DNA of 64,000 nt from Bog-756 sp963730685 (GTDB lineage: Bacteria > Actinomycetota > Acidimicrobiia > Acidimicrobiales > RAAP-2), in NCBI GenBank assembly GCA_963730685.1, contig CAVSSP010000004.1, positions 1,550,001 to 1,614,000 on the forward strand, in the 5' to 3' direction. Each line of letters begins with the position of its first letter. Within the stretch, counting starts at the first letter, position 1. Shown piece after piece: positions 36,751 to 44,384 of the stretch. A program made the position numbers and the translations under genes. The notes beneath the pieces are model-generated. The model searched no databases. It saw nothing but the letters and a program-made list of their open reading frames with translations, and was not told the origin of the DNA.

Positions 36751-38466
36751 GTGCACGGCGGCAAGGGCGAGATGGACGACGGCGACGATCCGGCCCCGCC
36801 GGGGCTGAGAAGGCGGCACTCTCGGCCAAGCATCCTTCGAGCGCTCTCGCATTTCGTCCTCCTGGTGGCGCTCGCCGCTGTCACCAGCTGGCCCGCCGTC
36901 GTGGTCGACGGAGCTACCGTCGGAGCGGCGACCACGAGTAGCTCGGTGATTCTTCCTGTTCGCCCCTGTAGTGGCCTCACCTCGGAGCATGTCTTCTCGC
37001 CGACCGGGGCGCGGGTCCGGTTCTCGTCGGCACGGCTATCGGAGTTCTCCGGCGCCCGATACTGCGATGTGATCGGTGAGATCGGTTCCAAGTTCTACTT
37101 CGATCTCCGTTTGCCTCGATCGACCTATCAGGGCCAGTACGTACAGGAAGGGTGCGGCGGCTTCTGCGGACTGTTGTTTCCTTATGTTCCGTTGACCGCT
37201 GACGACTGCCCGGCCGTGACTGGAAACACCTTGGCGGTCGCGGTCGACAACGAGGGACACGTGACGAAGTCCAATACCGACGCCCGCTGGGCAGCCGACG
37301 ACGCCAAGAGCCGTCTCATATTCGGCTCGACGTCGGAGCACCAGCTGGCCGTGGTGGCCAAGGCGCTCATCAGCGACTACTTCGGCAGCGATCCCACCTA
37401 CTCGTACTTCGACGGCTGTTCCGATGGCGGCCGAGAAGCGCTCATCGAGGCGCAGCGCTATCCGCACGATTTCAACGGGATCTTGGCCGGTGCTCCGGCC
37501 AACATTCAGTCGGAGCTGCTCGGCGAGTTCGCAACTTGGAACATTCGGGTCAATACGGGACCTGGCGGTCGAGAGATCCTCACCTCGGGAAAGCTCTCGG
37601 CCCTGCATGCGGCAGTGGTGCGGGCATGTGGCCAGGGGCGAGGCTATGTAACCGATCCGCGGACCTGCAGCTTCTCCCCATCGAGCATCGAATGCCACGG
37701 CCGAGTCACCAATTCCTGCCTCACGGCGGCACAGGTTCGGGTGGTGGTCTCGCTGTACCGCGGCCCCAGCGACCCGACTGGACAGTCCCTCTATCCTGGC
37801 GGCGAGCCCTTGGGCTCCGAGCTTGGCTGGTCGGCTTGGTTCGTAAAGCCGTCTGGCGATCGGGAGTGGCCCGGAGACACACTGACCTACCAGTTCGCTA
37901 TCAACTTCCTCCGCTACCTCGCGTATGGGACGGATCCTCGGAGCTCGTACTCCCTGTCCCAGTTCCGCTTCAGCTTGTCGAGCTTTCAGAAGATGACAGC
38001 GCTCTCGGGGCTCTATGACGCCACGAATCCTGACCTCTCGTCGTACGCCGCGGCCGGCGGAAGGTTGATCATCTACCAGGGATGGGCCGACCAAGCGATT
38101 CCGCCCTTCGGCACCGTGGCCTACTACAAGGCAGTGGTCGACGCCGCCGGCGGCTATGAGGCGAGCCAGGCATTCTCTCGCCTCTACATGATTCCGGCGC
38201 AGTACCACTGCCTGGACGGAGGGGATCCGGCACTCGCCGGCGCCGACCTCTTGACGCCGCTCATCGACTGGGTCCAGCACGGCACACCGCCAGGAGCTGT
38301 TTCGTTGGAGCTGGCGCCTACCGAGACATCTCGGAACGGGACGACGGGTGGCGGTTCGATGTCAGTGGCTCCGCTCGATCCACTGATGCCACTGCCTTCG
38401 GGATCGAATGGTCTCAACGCCAACTATGACTGGGTCGGCTCCTTCCGTCCGAACGGACCCGGTTGA
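36751..38466 (+). CDS. Secreted tannase/feruloyl esterase-family hydrolase
   Basis: This 571-residue serine esterase has a signal peptide (hydrophobic stretch about 35-60, cleavage near VGAAT). The tannase-family CS-D-HC arrangement is present: GCSDGGRE near 221 holds the nucleophile preceded by its cysteine, GWADQ near 445 the aspartate, and YHC near 486 the histidine followed by the partner cysteine. Several other cysteines suggest disulfides in the lid. The family cleaves galloyl, feruloyl or similar esters outside the cell. GTG 36751 is favoured by a -10-like box; ATG 36772 is the alternative. It faces the NHL membrane protein tail to tail. Confidence 0.85.
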   Translation: MHGGKGEMDDGDDPAPPGLRRRHSRPSILRALSHFVLLVALAAVTSWPAVVVDGATVGAATTSSSVILPVRPCSGLTSEHVFSPTGARVRFSSARLSEFSGARYCDVIGEIGSKFYFDLRLPRSTYQGQYVQEGCGGFCGLLFPYVPLTADDCPAVTGNTLAVAVDNEGHVTKSNTDARWAADDAKSRLIFGSTSEHQLAVVAKALISDYFGSDPTYSYFDGCSDGGREALIEAQRYPHDFNGILAGAPANIQSELLGEFATWNIRVNTGPGGREILTSGKLSALHAAVVRACGQGRGYVTDPRTCSFSPSSIECHGRVTNSCLTAAQVRVVVSLYRGPSDPTGQSLYPGGEPLGSELGWSAWFVKPSGDREWPGDTLTYQFAINFLRYLAYGTDPRSSYSLSQFRFSLSSFQKMTALSGLYDATNPDLSSYAAAGGRLIIYQGWADQAIPPFGTVAYYKAVVDAAGGYEASQAFSRLYMIPAQYHCLDGGDPALAGADLLTPLIDWVQHGTPPGAVSLELAPTETSRNGTTGGGSMSVAPLDPLMPLPSGSNGLNANYDWVGSFRPNGPG

Positions 38467-38509
38467 ATGTCTGCCGCGAGACCATTGGAGGACGGGCCGA
38501 TGGCCGGTC

Positions 38510-39685
38510 CTATCGCCTGGGCTCGCCTCGCCACAGCGATACGCCTCGGCCGCCAACCACCGAGACGATCTGCTGAAACGGCTCGAAGGCCGGCGGACCG
38601 AGATTGTCGGCGAAGAGCGTCCCGTCCGGGCCCAGGGCGAAGAAGTCGGTGAAGATGAATGTGCTGATTCCCGGGACGGTGTTGACGGCGAGGGTTGGTA
38701 CGAGATGGTCCCCCTCCACTTGCAGGATGTACTCGTTGTCGTCCACCTCGATGACGCCGTCAGCACCCCGTTGGACGACGGCCGTAGTCCCTCCACTTCG
38801 TCGGGCATAGCCCAGATACGTTGCCACTCCATCCGGTGAGATCTTGAAGACCGACCATCCGTCGAAGAGCGATGCTGCATAGACGTTTCCCTGGCTGTCG
38901 ACCGCGATCGAGCCAAAACCATTCAGCGCGCCGGACATCTGAACGATCCCAGGGGGGAGAACTGCCGGCAGGGTGTCGAGCCGACCTGTCGAAGTGAGTC
39001 GGAGCAGTTGCGAGGTCACATAGTGCGAGGTCGTGAGATACAGGTCACCATTCGGGCTGAACGCCACAGAGGCGACCGTTCCGAGAGGAGCCGATAGTGC
39101 CGGCGTGCCGTTCGCCACCGAGCCCGAGCGCCCGTCTCCGGCGATGGTGCGAATCGTCCCCTCCCGATTGATAGCCCGTACCCGGTTGCCATCGGCAAGA
39201 TAGAGGTCGCCATCGGGAGCGAACGCCATGGCACCGATGTCGGAGAGCTCGGCTTCTGTCGCCGGTCCACCGTCCCCCGCGAAGCCAGCGCTCCCGTTGC
39301 CCGCCACCACCCGGAACTGGCCATTGGCCAGGCGGAGGAGAACCTGGTGACGTGTCGGGTCGGACACGTAGAGCGCTCCTGTCGGAGCGACCGCGAGTGG
39401 GCCGGCTCTCTTGAGCGACACGATCGATCCGATGGGCACGCTCGTCGACCTGGGCCGGCTCGACGTCGAGGCCTTGGCAGGAGGTGGGAAAGTCTTCGAT
39501 CGGGAGCTGACGGCGGCAATGGCGGCAACAACTCCGACGGCGATGAGGATGACCACACCGAGCCAGATCAGGCGCCGACGTCGTTCACGTTGGCGTGCCT
39601 CTTTGAAGAGCAGGTCGGCGTTCGTCGGATCCTGCGGACCTGAAGCCCCCTGGACAGCGGGCGGTCCCTCTTGGACGACAGCCAT
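38510..39685 (-). CDS. Membrane-anchored NHL/teneurin-like propeller protein
   Basis: This 391-residue protein has a basic cytoplasmic N-terminus (ARQRERRRRL), a single helix (about 38-58, LIWLGVVILIAVGVVAAIAA) and a large outer domain. The outer part starts with a Ser/Pro/Thr-rich stem and continues with NHL/teneurin-type repeats such as VVAGNGSAGFAGDGGPATEA, GAMAFAPDGDLYLAD, TIRTIAGDGRSG and IAVDSQGNVYAAS. The open frame extends upstream to 40102, but that part is antisense to a GntR gene; ATG 39685 fits the promoter. It is divergent from that regulator and probably controlled by it. Its role could be surface binding or sensing. Confidence 0.75.
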   Translation of the reverse strand: MAVVQEGPPAVQGASGPQDPTNADLLFKEARQRERRRRLIWLGVVILIAVGVVAAIAAVSSRSKTFPPPAKASTSSRPRSTSVPIGSIVSLKRAGPLAVAPTGALYVSDPTRHQVLLRLANGQFRVVAGNGSAGFAGDGGPATEAELSDIGAMAFAPDGDLYLADGNRVRAINREGTIRTIAGDGRSGSVANGTPALSAPLGTVASVAFSPNGDLYLTTSHYVTSQLLRLTSTGRLDTLPAVLPPGIVQMSGALNGFGSIAVDSQGNVYAASLFDGWSVFKISPDGVATYLGYARRSGGTTAVVQRGADGVIEVDDNEYILQVEGDHLVPTLAVNTVPGISTFIFTDFFALGPDGTLFADNLGPPAFEPFQQIVSVVGGRGVSLWRGEPRR

Positions 39686-39720
39686 GACGCTACTATCATT
39701 GGCGTCATGGGTTCTGTCAA
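39671..39720. promoter_or_regulatory. Interlocked divergent leaderless promoters
   Basis: Plus strand: TTGGAC (39671-39676), 17 bp, TATCAT (39694-39699), 7 nt, ATG 39707. Minus strand: a perfect TTGACA (39720 to 39715), 17 bp, GATAGT (39697 to 39692), 6 nt, ATG 39685. The -10 boxes overlap, and each -35 lies inside the coding sequence of the opposite gene. Both mRNAs would start at or beside the initiator codon. Confidence 0.65.
39684..39708. promoter_or_regulatory. Inverted repeat spanning both start codons, probable GntR operator
   Basis: ATGACGC (39684-39690) and GCGTCAT (39702-39708) form perfect 7-bp arms separated by 11 bp. The arms overlap both ATG codons and flank both -10 boxes. A dimeric GntR protein bound here would block both promoters. 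Confidence 0.5.
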
Positions 39721-40096
39721 GGCACCTCCGGGGACGAGACCCGAGCCCTTGGTGCTGTCCGGGGTCGACCGCTCGGATCCCATGGCCCTCCACGATCAGG
39801 TTGCCGCGGAGATCCGCCGTGCCATCGCCGAAGGCGAGGCCGACCCAGGAGATCGGATCCCTCAGGCCAAGGATCTCGCGGCCGTCCTCGGGGTCAACAC
39901 CAATACCGTCCTGCGAGCCCTCCGTGTCCTTCGGGACGAGGGGCTCTTGGAGCTCGGCCGTGGAAAAGCCATCATGGTCTCGGGCACGCCAGAGCGCGGG
40001 GCGGTCATTGCCCGACTGAAGGAGTTTCTCGAGTTCGCCCGGTCCCAGGGCTACCGGCGCGAGGAGCTCGTGACGATGATGGAATCTCTCCCGTAG
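39707..40096 (+). CDS. GntR-family regulator (YtrA-like)
   Basis: This 129-residue regulator has an N-terminal winged HTH (DQVAAEIRRAIAEG, DRIPQAKDLAAVLGVNTNTV, LRVLRDEGLLELGRGKAIMV) and a short helical C-terminus for dimerisation. That length is typical of the YtrA subgroup, whose members usually control ABC transporter operons. Here the divergent partner is a membrane-anchored propeller protein instead. ATG 39707 fits the -10 box seven bases upstream; the frame opens from 39671. Autorepression through the inverted repeat at 39684-39708 is likely. Confidence 0.85.
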   Translation: MGSVKAPPGTRPEPLVLSGVDRSDPMALHDQVAAEIRRAIAEGEADPGDRIPQAKDLAAVLGVNTNTVLRALRVLRDEGLLELGRGKAIMVSGTPERGAVIARLKEFLEFARSQGYRREELVTMMESLP

Positions 40097-40179
40097 CTCC
40101 AACCCGCTGGGTGCCCCTCATGCTCGGCCGTTGGGCCCTCCCGGGCATCGCCGTTCGCCGGGGGCCCGGTGTCCGGAAG

Positions 40180-40191
40180 TACGATCTAGCC
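40180..40191 (+). promoter_or_regulatory. -10 box for a leaderless start at 40192
   Basis: TACGAT (40180-40185) is followed by six bases and the GTG at 40192. Confidence 0.4.
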
Positions 40192-40395
40192 GTGAGACGT
40201 TGGAAGCCAAGCCGCCCGGTCCTCGTGGCCTTAGCCATTCTCCACGTCATCGTGACAGCCATCACTCTGCGGGATCTCAGCCGGCGGAGTGATGCCCAGG
40301 TCCGTGGACCACGCTGGCTCTGGAGAGTGCTCACCCCACTGCAGATGGGGAACTCGGCGGTCTACTGGCTGGTGGGCCGAAAGAACACTCCCTGA
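40192..40395 (+). CDS. Small membrane protein, PLDc_N-like
   Basis: This 67-residue protein has one clear hydrophobic segment near residues 8-27 (VLVALAILHVIVTAITL), then PRWLWRVLTPLQMGNSAVYWLVGRK. The second part resembles the short phospholipase D nuclease N-terminal membrane domain in which a Trp-Arg stretch precedes a second helix ending in GRK. The similarity is by eye. GTG 40192 is supported by a -10 box. The frame can be extended to 40111 without other support. Confidence 0.55.
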   Translation: MRRWKPSRPVLVALAILHVIVTAITLRDLSRRSDAQVRGPRWLWRVLTPLQMGNSAVYWLVGRKNTP

Positions 40396-40418
40396 TCCTT
40401 CTGCCTGATCCTTCTGCC
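40391..40418 (+). repeat. 13-bp tandem duplication at the gene end
   Basis: The 13-mer CCTGATCCTTCTG occurs twice in tandem (40391-40403, 40404-40416), followed by CC. The first copy contains the TGA of the small membrane protein. It is a simple slippage-type duplication. Confidence 0.85.
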
Positions 40419-40495
40419 GTGGATCTCCTCGTGGCACCCCAGGGCGGACCCGCAACGCCGGGTCGGCAACGGTCATCCGCACAGCGACCGGCACA

Positions 40496-41401
40496 TCACG
40501 GATAGGCGGCGATTCCCACGACCGGCGCATCCATAGGCCTCCCGCCCATCGAGCCCTCGAACGGAGCACTGCCGAACGAGAACACGCCGCCGTCTGCCCC
40601 CGCCAGCCAGTAGCCCTTGCCGTCCGGTGTGGCGGCGATCCCCACCATCGGCGCGTCGAGTCGTGCTCCGCCCATCGAGCCGTAGAACTTGGCGTCGCCG
40701 AACGAGAACACCCCGCCGTCCAACGCGGCCAGCCAGTAGCCCTTGCCGTCCGGTGTGGCGGCGATCCCCACCATCGGCGCGTCGAGTCGCGCTCCGCCCA
40801 TCGAGCCGTAGAACTTGGCGTCGCCGAACGAGAACACCCCGCCGTCTCCGGCCATCAACCAGTAGCCCTTGCCATCCGGTGTGGCTGCGATCCCTATCAC
40901 TGGTGCGTCGAGGCGCTGAGTAGTCAGTCCACCGAGCGGCACTGCATCACCGCATCCCATCACGCCTCCGTTGGAGGCTGTCACGAAGAATCCGTTTCCG
41001 GTAGGTGACGAAGCAATGTCCGTCCAGGACCCCATTGCTCCGTTCACGCTCGTACAGCCGGCCCGGAGGGCTTGAGCAGCCTGGCCGAAGGCCGTGGCAG
41101 ACCGGAAGGAGTTGAGGAGCCAATAGCCGTCCCCCGTTGGCGTCGAAGCGATACCCGCACAACCCATCGTTGCAACCCGGGTGCTCGGTGCCTGGGGGGA
41201 GTAGAGGCAAGCTCCCAGAGGTGTTGCACCGGAGCCATAGAAGGGGGCACCGAATGAGAAGACGCCGCCGTCAGCACCGGCCAGCCAATAGCCAGGTGAG
41301 GGCCGAGCCGTTGCGGCGTTGGCTGGCGCGGTGACTGCCGAGGGCACCCCAATCGAGGCGCCGACCAGCAGAATCGCCACCGTCCGTCCGAAGGTCTTCA
41401 T
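40496..41401 (-). CDS. Second secreted six-repeat propeller-like protein
   Basis: This 301-residue protein has a signal peptide (VAILLVGASIGVPSAVTA, cleavage near ANAAT). Six 42-48-residue repeats follow, of the same type as the protein at 12307-13191. The last three are nearly identical (GIAATPDGKGYWLA, DGGVFSFGDAKFYGSMGG, ARLDAPMV). The first three are diverged and carry six cysteines. The C-terminal GIAAYP is the start of a further unit, which could complete the first blade by a strand swap. ATG 41401 follows GAGGATGG. The protein is convergent with the small membrane gene. The function is unknown. Confidence 0.75.
   Translation of the reverse strand: MKTFGRTVAILLVGASIGVPSAVTAPANAATARPSPGYWLAGADGGVFSFGAPFYGSGATPLGACLYSPQAPSTRVATMGCAGIASTPTGDGYWLLNSFRSATAFGQAAQALRAGCTSVNGAMGSWTDIASSPTGNGFFVTASNGGVMGCGDAVPLGGLTTQRLDAPVIGIAATPDGKGYWLMAGDGGVFSFGDAKFYGSMGGARLDAPMVGIAATPDGKGYWLAALDGGVFSFGDAKFYGSMGGARLDAPMVGIAATPDGKGYWLAGADGGVFSFGSAPFEGSMGGRPMDAPVVGIAAYP
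40517..40894 (-). repeat. Three 126-bp tandem repeats
   Basis: The last three protein repeats are also tandem at DNA level, with a 126-bp period and few differences between adjacent copies. This suggests recent unit duplication or gene conversion. The equivalent repeats at 12307-13191 are more diverged. Confidence 0.8.
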
Positions 41402-41493
41402 GGCACCATCCTCGACGCCCCCGGTGGCAAACATACTCACCTGCTCGCCGAGCGGCAACGCTTCCTCGTCGAGTCATCGCTCCTCTGCCGCGC

Positions 41494-41815
41494 TCATTCT
41501 CGGAAGCTGCCGGGGGTCTCCCTGACAGCCGGCCGGTCGGGGCCCACGTGGTGAGGCGGGTGACGGTGGCAGCCAAAGGCCAAGTGATCCAGACCAATTC
41601 GACGCTCGTCGAATGCATCGCGATCAACCAACTGAGGAAATTGGTGAAAATCCGACGAGCGTGTGACCGCCAACGAGCCAGACGGCTCGACGAAACGGGC
41701 CCGGGCTTTCGTCCAGGAACATCTCGGCCCCGAAGAGGCGCTCGTACCACAACATGCTGCGGTCGAGATCGCTGACGGTCAGCGTCACATGTGCGATCGG
41801 CGGAATCTCGGGCAT
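41494..41815 (-). pseudogene. VOC/glyoxalase-family protein, frameshifted and truncated
   Basis: ATG 41815 has an excellent GAGGAGGA. The first 60 residues (IAHVTLTVSDLDRSMLWYER, VWLVGGHTLVGF) are a normal vicinal-oxygen-chelate half-domain. The frame then hits a stop at 41624. Removing one base from the A4 run at 41647-41650 restores QFPQLVDRDAFDERRIGLDH and LAFG, the typical second half, but this loses similarity soon and stops at 41494. It is probably a decayed or badly sequenced single VOC gene. It lies 209 bp downstream of the Rieske oxygenase on the same strand. Confidence 0.6.
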
Positions 41816-42024
41816 GTCATCCTCCTCGCGGAGCCGGTGGGCCCAGACGGTAACGCAGCAAAACGAGCGCCGCCCCGGGCCGGGAGCCACGAGGACCAAG
41901 ACCGGGGGGGGCACCCGACCCGCCGGGTCGTCGTCTGGTTGGCTCCGATTGTCGGTGCCGAGTTCTGGTGCCCGGTCGACAGGCCGTCCACGCACCGCCG
42001 GCGGGGGTGCCCCGGGTGGTTCCC

Positions 42025-42975
42025 TCAGCCCACCGCGGAGTAGAACTGGCGAAACCACCGGCGGTACTGTGTCACGGGTCCGTCGTTCGTGGTGAGCATC
42101 GGACGCTCCCGGTAGATCTTGTTCTCCCAGATGGGCACATCCTGGGCGAACTGCTCATTGGTGATCCGATCGTTGAGTTCGCTGATCGACTCGGTGGCCT
42201 TGTCGTCGAGCAATGCCTTCATCGAGAAGCACAGATTGACCTCTGTCAGCTGGTCGTCGATGGGTGTCTGCGTGATGTAGGTGAGCATCTCGATCGGGTC
42301 CTGGCTGACCTCGACGGCGACGATCCCAGGGCCACAGGTGGTCGAGGTCGTCTGAATCTCGTAACCGGACACATCGACGGCGGTCACCTTGAGACTCTGC
42401 TCGACGACCATGGAGGTGCCTTCGAAGCGCACGTCGAAGTGTCTGCTGTCCGGCGCCGCCATGTCGTGCACCGCGGAGAAGTGGGACCGGTCGATGATGT
42501 TCTCGGTCAGGTCTTGAACGTGCACCCGCACCCGATAGGAATTGGACCTCCATGGCGTCCATTTCGACTCGTCCGATCGGTAGCCGATCACTTCGTAATT
42601 GGGCGGGAGGCCTTCGGCGTGGTGCCAGGCGAAGATCCGGCCATTGCGCTCGCATACCGGCCACGCGTGCGCACTGGCCCGGGGATGGCGGTCCAGCCCC
42701 GGGACTTCGACGAGCTGTCCGTCGCCGTCGAATCGCCACCCGTGGAACGGGCATGCGATTCCGTCCCCGCACACCCGGCCGCCGAAACCGATATGGGCCC
42801 CCAAGTGGGGGCAGTAGGCATCGAACACCCGGGCGACTCCGTCTTCCCCGCGGAAGAGGACGAGCGCCTCGCCGAGATACTGCACCGGTCGCACCTCGCC
42901 CGGAGCGAGGTCTGCTCCGGCACCGACACTGAACCAACCGTTGGGCGAGGGAGGGAATGGGTAACGGGATTCCAT
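42025..42975 (-). CDS. Rieske non-heme iron oxygenase, KshA-like
   Basis: This 316-residue protein is the catalytic subunit of a Rieske-type oxygenase. The 2Fe-2S ligands are CPH (near 55) and CPFHGW (near 75). The mononuclear iron site appears in DLTENIIDRSHFSAVHD (near 155-171). Length and order resemble KshA, the 3-ketosteroid 9-alpha-hydroxylase, and related sterol or aromatic oxygenases; the substrate is not proven. It needs a separate reductase, which is not in this window. ATG 42975 follows the upstream dehydrogenase stop by four bases, so they are cotranscribed. Confidence 0.85.
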   Translation of the reverse strand: MESRYPFPPSPNGWFSVGAGADLAPGEVRPVQYLGEALVLFRGEDGVARVFDAYCPHLGAHIGFGGRVCGDGIACPFHGWRFDGDGQLVEVPGLDRHPRASAHAWPVCERNGRIFAWHHAEGLPPNYEVIGYRSDESKWTPWRSNSYRVRVHVQDLTENIIDRSHFSAVHDMAAPDSRHFDVRFEGTSMVVEQSLKVTAVDVSGYEIQTTSTTCGPGIVAVEVSQDPIEMLTYITQTPIDDQLTEVNLCFSMKALLDDKATESISELNDRITNEQFAQDVPIWENKIYRERPMLTTNDGPVTQYRRWFRQFYSAVG

Positions 42976-42979
42976 GGTG

Positions 42980-44098
42980 CTAGTCGCCCGACGCCTTGCG
43001 TGCGGGCTTCGCCTCGGGGAATCGGCCGGCGAAGGCGCGCAGCGGAAGGTCTGCGCTCGTCATCAAACCCGGTTTCGCCTCGCACACGCTCCGAATGGCG
43101 TTCAGTGCCGGCATTCCGGTGATGGTCATGCCGACCGAGGCGAAGTACTCCGGTGTCCAGGCACCGTGCGGCATTCCGGTGGCGGGAAAGATCATGTGGC
43201 GGTTGACGATGGTGGGATCACCTTCGATGGTGGTGATGTAGCAGCCCTGGACCTCCCAGTGCGGGTCCGTCCTCGGAGCCATCTGCCATTCGAGGTGCAC
43301 TTCGAGCTTCGACTCGCCGGCCGAGATCCCCTTGAACTTGGCGAGACTGGCACCGACCGACCCCTTCGGCAGCGTCCACCAGCCCAGATCGACATCTTCG
43401 CTACAGGCACCGAGCTCACACTCGAACACGATGTCGTCGATCTCCAGATCGAAGCAGTCCGCCATCATGAAGATCGAATCGGCGAAGACCGTGCAGCCCG
43501 TCTCCAGCAGTCCGGGAACCTCGGGGTCGTCCACCGGCCGGCCATAGCCCACGTTCTTCCAGGTATCCACCGAATGGTGGCAGGAGACATCGACCGTCTC
43601 CAACACGGTGACGTGGTCCACCCTCCCCATGCCGGCCGTGGCCACCACGCTCAAGATCTGGGCGAGACCTGGATTCATGCCGGTCCCATAGAACGTCGTC
43701 CCACCACGCTGACAGGCGGCTTCGATCAACTCGGTGGGTTTCTTGCCCGACGGGTGGGGATGATTCCGATCGCGGTGGTAGCCGGTGATCCAATCCGACG
43801 TCGTGACGACGTTGATGCCCGCCTCGAGCAGGTCACAGAACAGGTCTATGTCCGGCCACACGCCGTTGAAGTTGACTACGTCCGGTTCGGCACGGAGCAC
43901 ATCGGCGATATCGCCCGTGGCGCTGACCCCAAGGGGAGCGGTCCCGACGATCTCGCCGGCGTCGAGGCCCACCTTGTCGGGCGAATAGCAGTACAGACCG
44001 ACCAGTTCGAGGTCGGGATGGTCGGCGATCCGCCGCACCATCTCCGAGCCCACGTTGCCGGTAGCGAACTGAAAGACCTGGAGCTTCTCTTGCGGCAT
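42980..44098 (-). CDS. Dihydrodipicolinate-reductase-like NAD(P)-dependent protein
   Basis: This 372-residue protein starts with a Rossmann fold (VFQFATGNVGSEMVRRI, LVGLYCYSPDKVG) in the order seen in DapB-like and amine-dehydrogenase-like proteins. Later segments are FYGTGMNPGLAQILSVVA, HHSVDTWKNVGYG and VNRHMIFPATGMPHG. It belongs to a group common in mycobacteria and other actinobacteria near lipid or steroid catabolism genes. The reaction is unknown; reduction of a carbonyl or imine is likely. ATG 44098 follows GGGGGGA; the frame extends to 44284 without support. It directly precedes the Rieske oxygenase gene. Confidence 0.75.
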   Translation of the reverse strand: MPQEKLQVFQFATGNVGSEMVRRIADHPDLELVGLYCYSPDKVGLDAGEIVGTAPLGVSATGDIADVLRAEPDVVNFNGVWPDIDLFCDLLEAGINVVTTSDWITGYHRDRNHPHPSGKKPTELIEAACQRGGTTFYGTGMNPGLAQILSVVATAGMGRVDHVTVLETVDVSCHHSVDTWKNVGYGRPVDDPEVPGLLETGCTVFADSIFMMADCFDLEIDDIVFECELGACSEDVDLGWWTLPKGSVGASLAKFKGISAGESKLEVHLEWQMAPRTDPHWEVQGCYITTIEGDPTIVNRHMIFPATGMPHGAWTPEYFASVGMTITGMPALNAIRSVCEAKPGLMTSADLPLRAFAGRFPEAKPARKASGD

Positions 44099-44384
44099 TG
44101 ATTGGGGTCCCCCCTGAGTGACACCGAAGGCCTGGAGCCACCATAAGAGAAACTTGGACACCTGTCCAGAACCATGTCCGAGGATCAGCCATGTCAGCTG
44201 GGGGTGCCTCTCGACGGCCAGGGCCATGGCGTTCGTCCCCGTCTGGTCGGTGGACGCGGTCATCGGGTTGACCGGTTGGAACATGTGCGGAGCCCAAGTG
44301 CATCCCGACCGGTGGTCGAGGCCATCGGCTCCCTCTTCTTGTAGCGTCGGTGGAGGGGTGTTGAATCACAGCGGGGAGTTGGTC

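Noticed and set aside
39686..40102. N-terminal extension of the NHL protein
   Set aside because: It is antisense to the intact GntR gene and the promoter fits ATG 39685.
41271..41750. Separate gene with a hydrophobic patch over the VOC remnant
   Set aside because: It is a third-frame reading of the VOC gene and the upstream part of the repeat protein; no independent evidence.
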